The notes beneath the pieces are model-generated. The model ran no database searches and was not told where the DNA came from. It was given only the letters and a program-made list of their open reading frames with translations. Below are positions 31,440-32,565 of a stretch of DNA of 32,565 bases, piece by piece. Location: assembly GCA_016186945.1 (NCBI GenBank), contig JACPKR010000034.1, positions 1 to 32,565 on the forward strand, written 5' to 3'. Origin of the DNA: Deltaproteobacteria bacterium. GTDB lineage: Bacteria; Bdellovibrionota_B; Oligoflexia; Oligoflexales; Bog-1112. The translations under genes and the position numbers were made by a program. How positions within the stretch are numbered: position 1 is the stretch's first letter; every line of letters begins with the position of its first letter.

Positions 31440-31824
31440 AATCCTTGCATTGGCCTTCTTTCTTGTTTTGGGTCTCTCATTATCGGGTATTCCATTAGAT
31501 CCTTTTAAGACTTCCAGACTCTTCAGCCTTTTTGCAGGAAATGGAGGAGATGGCGGGCGTGGTGGAGATTCTTCTAAAGGAAATGGAGGAAGAGGCGGCG
31601 ACGGTGGAAACTCCGAATCTGGACGTGGAGGAAATGGTGGAAATGGTGGAAACTCCGAATCTGGACGTGGAGGAAATGGTGGAAATGGTGGAAACTCGGC
31701 TAGTGGACGAGGAGGAGACGGAGGAAATGGAGGCAATGGCCCTGCTTGCGGTGGAAATGGAGGCAATGGCGGAAATGGCCCACAAGGAGACGGAAAGGTT
31801 GGACAAGATGGGAAAAAAATTTAA
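31426..31824 (+). CDS. Glycine-rich secreted protein 2
   Basis: 132 residues if started at the GTG at 31426, chosen because GGAGGACGAG lies just upstream and because a signal peptide (NRILALAFFLVLGLSLSG) begins right after; this overlaps the first gene by 14 bp. The mature region is dominated by GGNGGNGGNSESGRGGN units repeated about three times, then GGNGGNGPACGGNGGNGG. The DNA coding for the central unit is nearly identical between copies (31609-31690), so the repeat is recently expanded. One Cys occurs near the end. The role is unknown and surface location is inferred. Confidence 0.7.
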   Translation: MIQNRILALAFFLVLGLSLSGIPLDPFKTSRLFSLFAGNGGDGGRGGDSSKGNGGRGGDGGNSESGRGGNGGNGGNSESGRGGNGGNGGNSASGRGGDGGNGGNGPACGGNGGNGGNGPQGDGKVGQDGKKI

Positions 31825-32140
31825 GTTACTATTCTTTATTATTCTTTTTGGGAACACCATTGCATATGGAAAAGAAACTCTTAAGGGGTGCATTGTAAAA
31901 TGTTTCGACAAAAATAATTCTAATTGTCCACATGGCAAAGAAGGCGAACATGGAACACCAGATTCCCCACAAGGAAAAGATGGAGAAAACGGGACTAAAT
32001 GTGTGAAACAAGGAGGAGATGGAGGCCGAGGTGGTGATGGAGTCAATGGTGCTGACGGTGGAAAAGGTGGAGACGGAGCTTCAAGTATTGGAAATGGAGA
32101 TGGAGGAAATGGAGGCCGAGGTGGTGATTCCTTAGACTAG
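31808..32140 (+). CDS. Glycine-rich, collagen-like secreted protein 3
   Basis: 110 residues from the ATG at 31808, overlapping gene 2 by 17 bp; AAGG lies upstream. The signal peptide is KFKLLFFIILFGNTIAYG. The mature protein has a Cys-containing head (GCIVKCFDKNNSNCPHG), a short Gly-x-Y-like stretch (GKEGEHGTPDSPQGKDGENG) resembling collagen, a Cys, and a GGDGGRGGDGVNGADGGKGG tail ending like gene 1 (GGNGGRGGDS). The three genes have unrelated signal peptides but similar tails, so they are diverged duplicates or parts of one system, probably co-translated. Confidence 0.7.
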   Translation: MGKKFKLLFFIILFGNTIAYGKETLKGCIVKCFDKNNSNCPHGKEGEHGTPDSPQGKDGENGTKCVKQGGDGGRGGDGVNGADGGKGGDGASSIGNGDGGNGGRGGDSLD

Positions 32141-32192
32141 AATTTCCCTGTTGCTACTTGGCAAAAGTCAAAACAGTGGAAGTGGTGCCAAT

Positions 32193-32370
32193 CTAACTTA
32201 ATTGTATTTTCGGAATGGCAACGTTCTCAAGATATTTCGACAGCGCCTCCGATATCAATTCGGATTCCGTCTTCTTTGTAATTGCAGTCGCAATTTTCAA
32301 TTTTGTGTCAAAATCTGGTTTTATTCGAAAAGTTTTCGGAATTTCCGCTTGACTCTTTGACTCTTGCCAT
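32193..32370 (-). pseudogene. Ribbon-helix-helix (antitoxin-like) protein, apparent frameshift
   Basis: The minus strand from about 32345 to 32193 reads as a ribbon-helix-helix protein, EIPKTFRIKPDFDTKLKIAT followed by KKTESELISEALSKYLEN, the form typical of small antitoxins. That frame has no ATG; it starts after a TAA. An ATG at 32370 in the neighbouring frame (MARVKESS) would give a natural start, so one extra base near 32350 seems to separate start and body. It may be decayed, or a sequencing error, or use a rare start. No toxin gene is visible beside it. Confidence 0.5.
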
Positions 32371-32565
32371 TACCCGACAAAAACGAGTCTTCAGTCAGCG
32401 GCAATTGAACGTTGTTGATTACTTGTCTTCACGGGGATGCGCTTTAATGAAGCGCTGGGGCTGTCTCTGGGTGATGTCTTTGCGGGAAGGCTTATCGAGA
32501 AGTCTTTTCACAAGAAGCTGCGGGAACACCGTCTGAAATATTTTGGTTATATCGTGATTGACTCA
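32360..32565 (+). pseudogene. Tyrosine recombinase fragment, frameshifted and cut by window edge
   Basis: From 32419 to the window end the plus strand reads LLVFTGMRFNEALGLSLGDV then FHKKLREHRLKYFGYIVIDS. TGMRFNEAL is the conserved Arg box of tyrosine recombinases, and KYFGYIVIDS resembles the strand that follows in a large group of integrases. A TGA closes this frame just upstream (32416-32418), while the preceding segment in another frame (RQKRVFSQRQLNVVDYL) fits the region normally before the Arg box. I infer a frameshift near 32415-32425. The gene continues beyond the window. It could be a second integrative element or its remnant. Confidence 0.5.

Noticed and set aside
31431-31766. Minus-strand Pro/Phe-rich frames opposite the glycine-rich genes
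   Set aside because: Antisense of GGN codons reads as proline; the plus-strand genes have signal peptides and ribosome sites, the minus frames do not.
31532-31807. Plus-strand Glu/Met-rich frame joined to glycine-rich gene 3
   Set aside because: This is the other frame of gene 2; the real gene 3 begins at the ATG at 31808, where a signal peptide starts.

Overview
The window looks like a chromosomal segment of a Gram-negative, probably flagellated bacterium. It has several lipoprotein signal peptides, a beta-barrel-like protein ending in Phe, a DUF374 acyltransferase, fliG, ihfA, a sigma54-type regulator and an encoded-CCA tRNA. I cannot fix the phylum from sequence alone. The mix of fliG, ALDH7, YcaO-like, DUF374 and many secreted orphan proteins would suit a Bdellovibrionota/Oligoflexia-like or a host-associated proteobacterial lineage, but this is only a guess.

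Layout. (1) 1-3.3 kb: an IS5-type transposase start at the left edge, then a large secreted protein with a kinase-like domain, a phosphodiester-glycosidase (NAGPA) domain and about 34 pentapeptide repeats, followed by a gene remnant. (2) 3368-12191: an 8.8-kb integrated element bounded by an 18-bp direct repeat that covers the 3' end of tRNA-Gly(CCC). It carries a tyrosine integrase, an excisionase-like HTH protein, a split primase plus D5-type helicase, three further HTH/DNA-binding proteins including one small overlapping gene, a lipoprotein DNase with a small lipoprotein partner, and a two-gene 4-fold-beta-flower + DUF3800 module next to the tRNA. No capsid, portal or tail gene is visible, so it resembles a satellite or phage-inducible island. 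(3) 12.4-19.6 kb: lipoprotein, DUF4143 ATPase, serS, dus, outer-membrane protein and an ALDH7 aldehyde dehydrogenase. (4) 19.7-24.1 kb: a leftward overlapping set (DUF374 acyltransferase, YcaO-like protein, sensor kinase, sigma54-type regulator without DNA-binding domain), divergent from fliG. (5) 24.1-29.0 kb: fliG, ihfA, tgt, arginase, galE. (6) 29.2-32.6 kb: two secreted orphans, an IS1182 transposase remnant, three overlapping glycine-rich secreted proteins, and a decayed ribbon-helix-helix gene facing a decayed integrase.

Throughout, a palindromic repeat family of about 117-131 bp recurs in seven full or partial copies. A full copy has terminal inverted repeats (GCTTGGGGCAA / TTGCCCCAAGC) enclosing two hairpins. 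One copy sits in frame inside the YcaO-like gene, and two supply or touch stop codons of neighbouring genes. An unrelated CATTGCGAG-type inverted repeat lies between ihfA and tgt.

The best candidates for undescribed biology are the repeat family and its in-frame insertion, the 4-fold-beta-flower/DUF3800 pair in the island, the secreted kinase-like/NAGPA/pentapeptide protein, and the overlapping glycine-rich trio.
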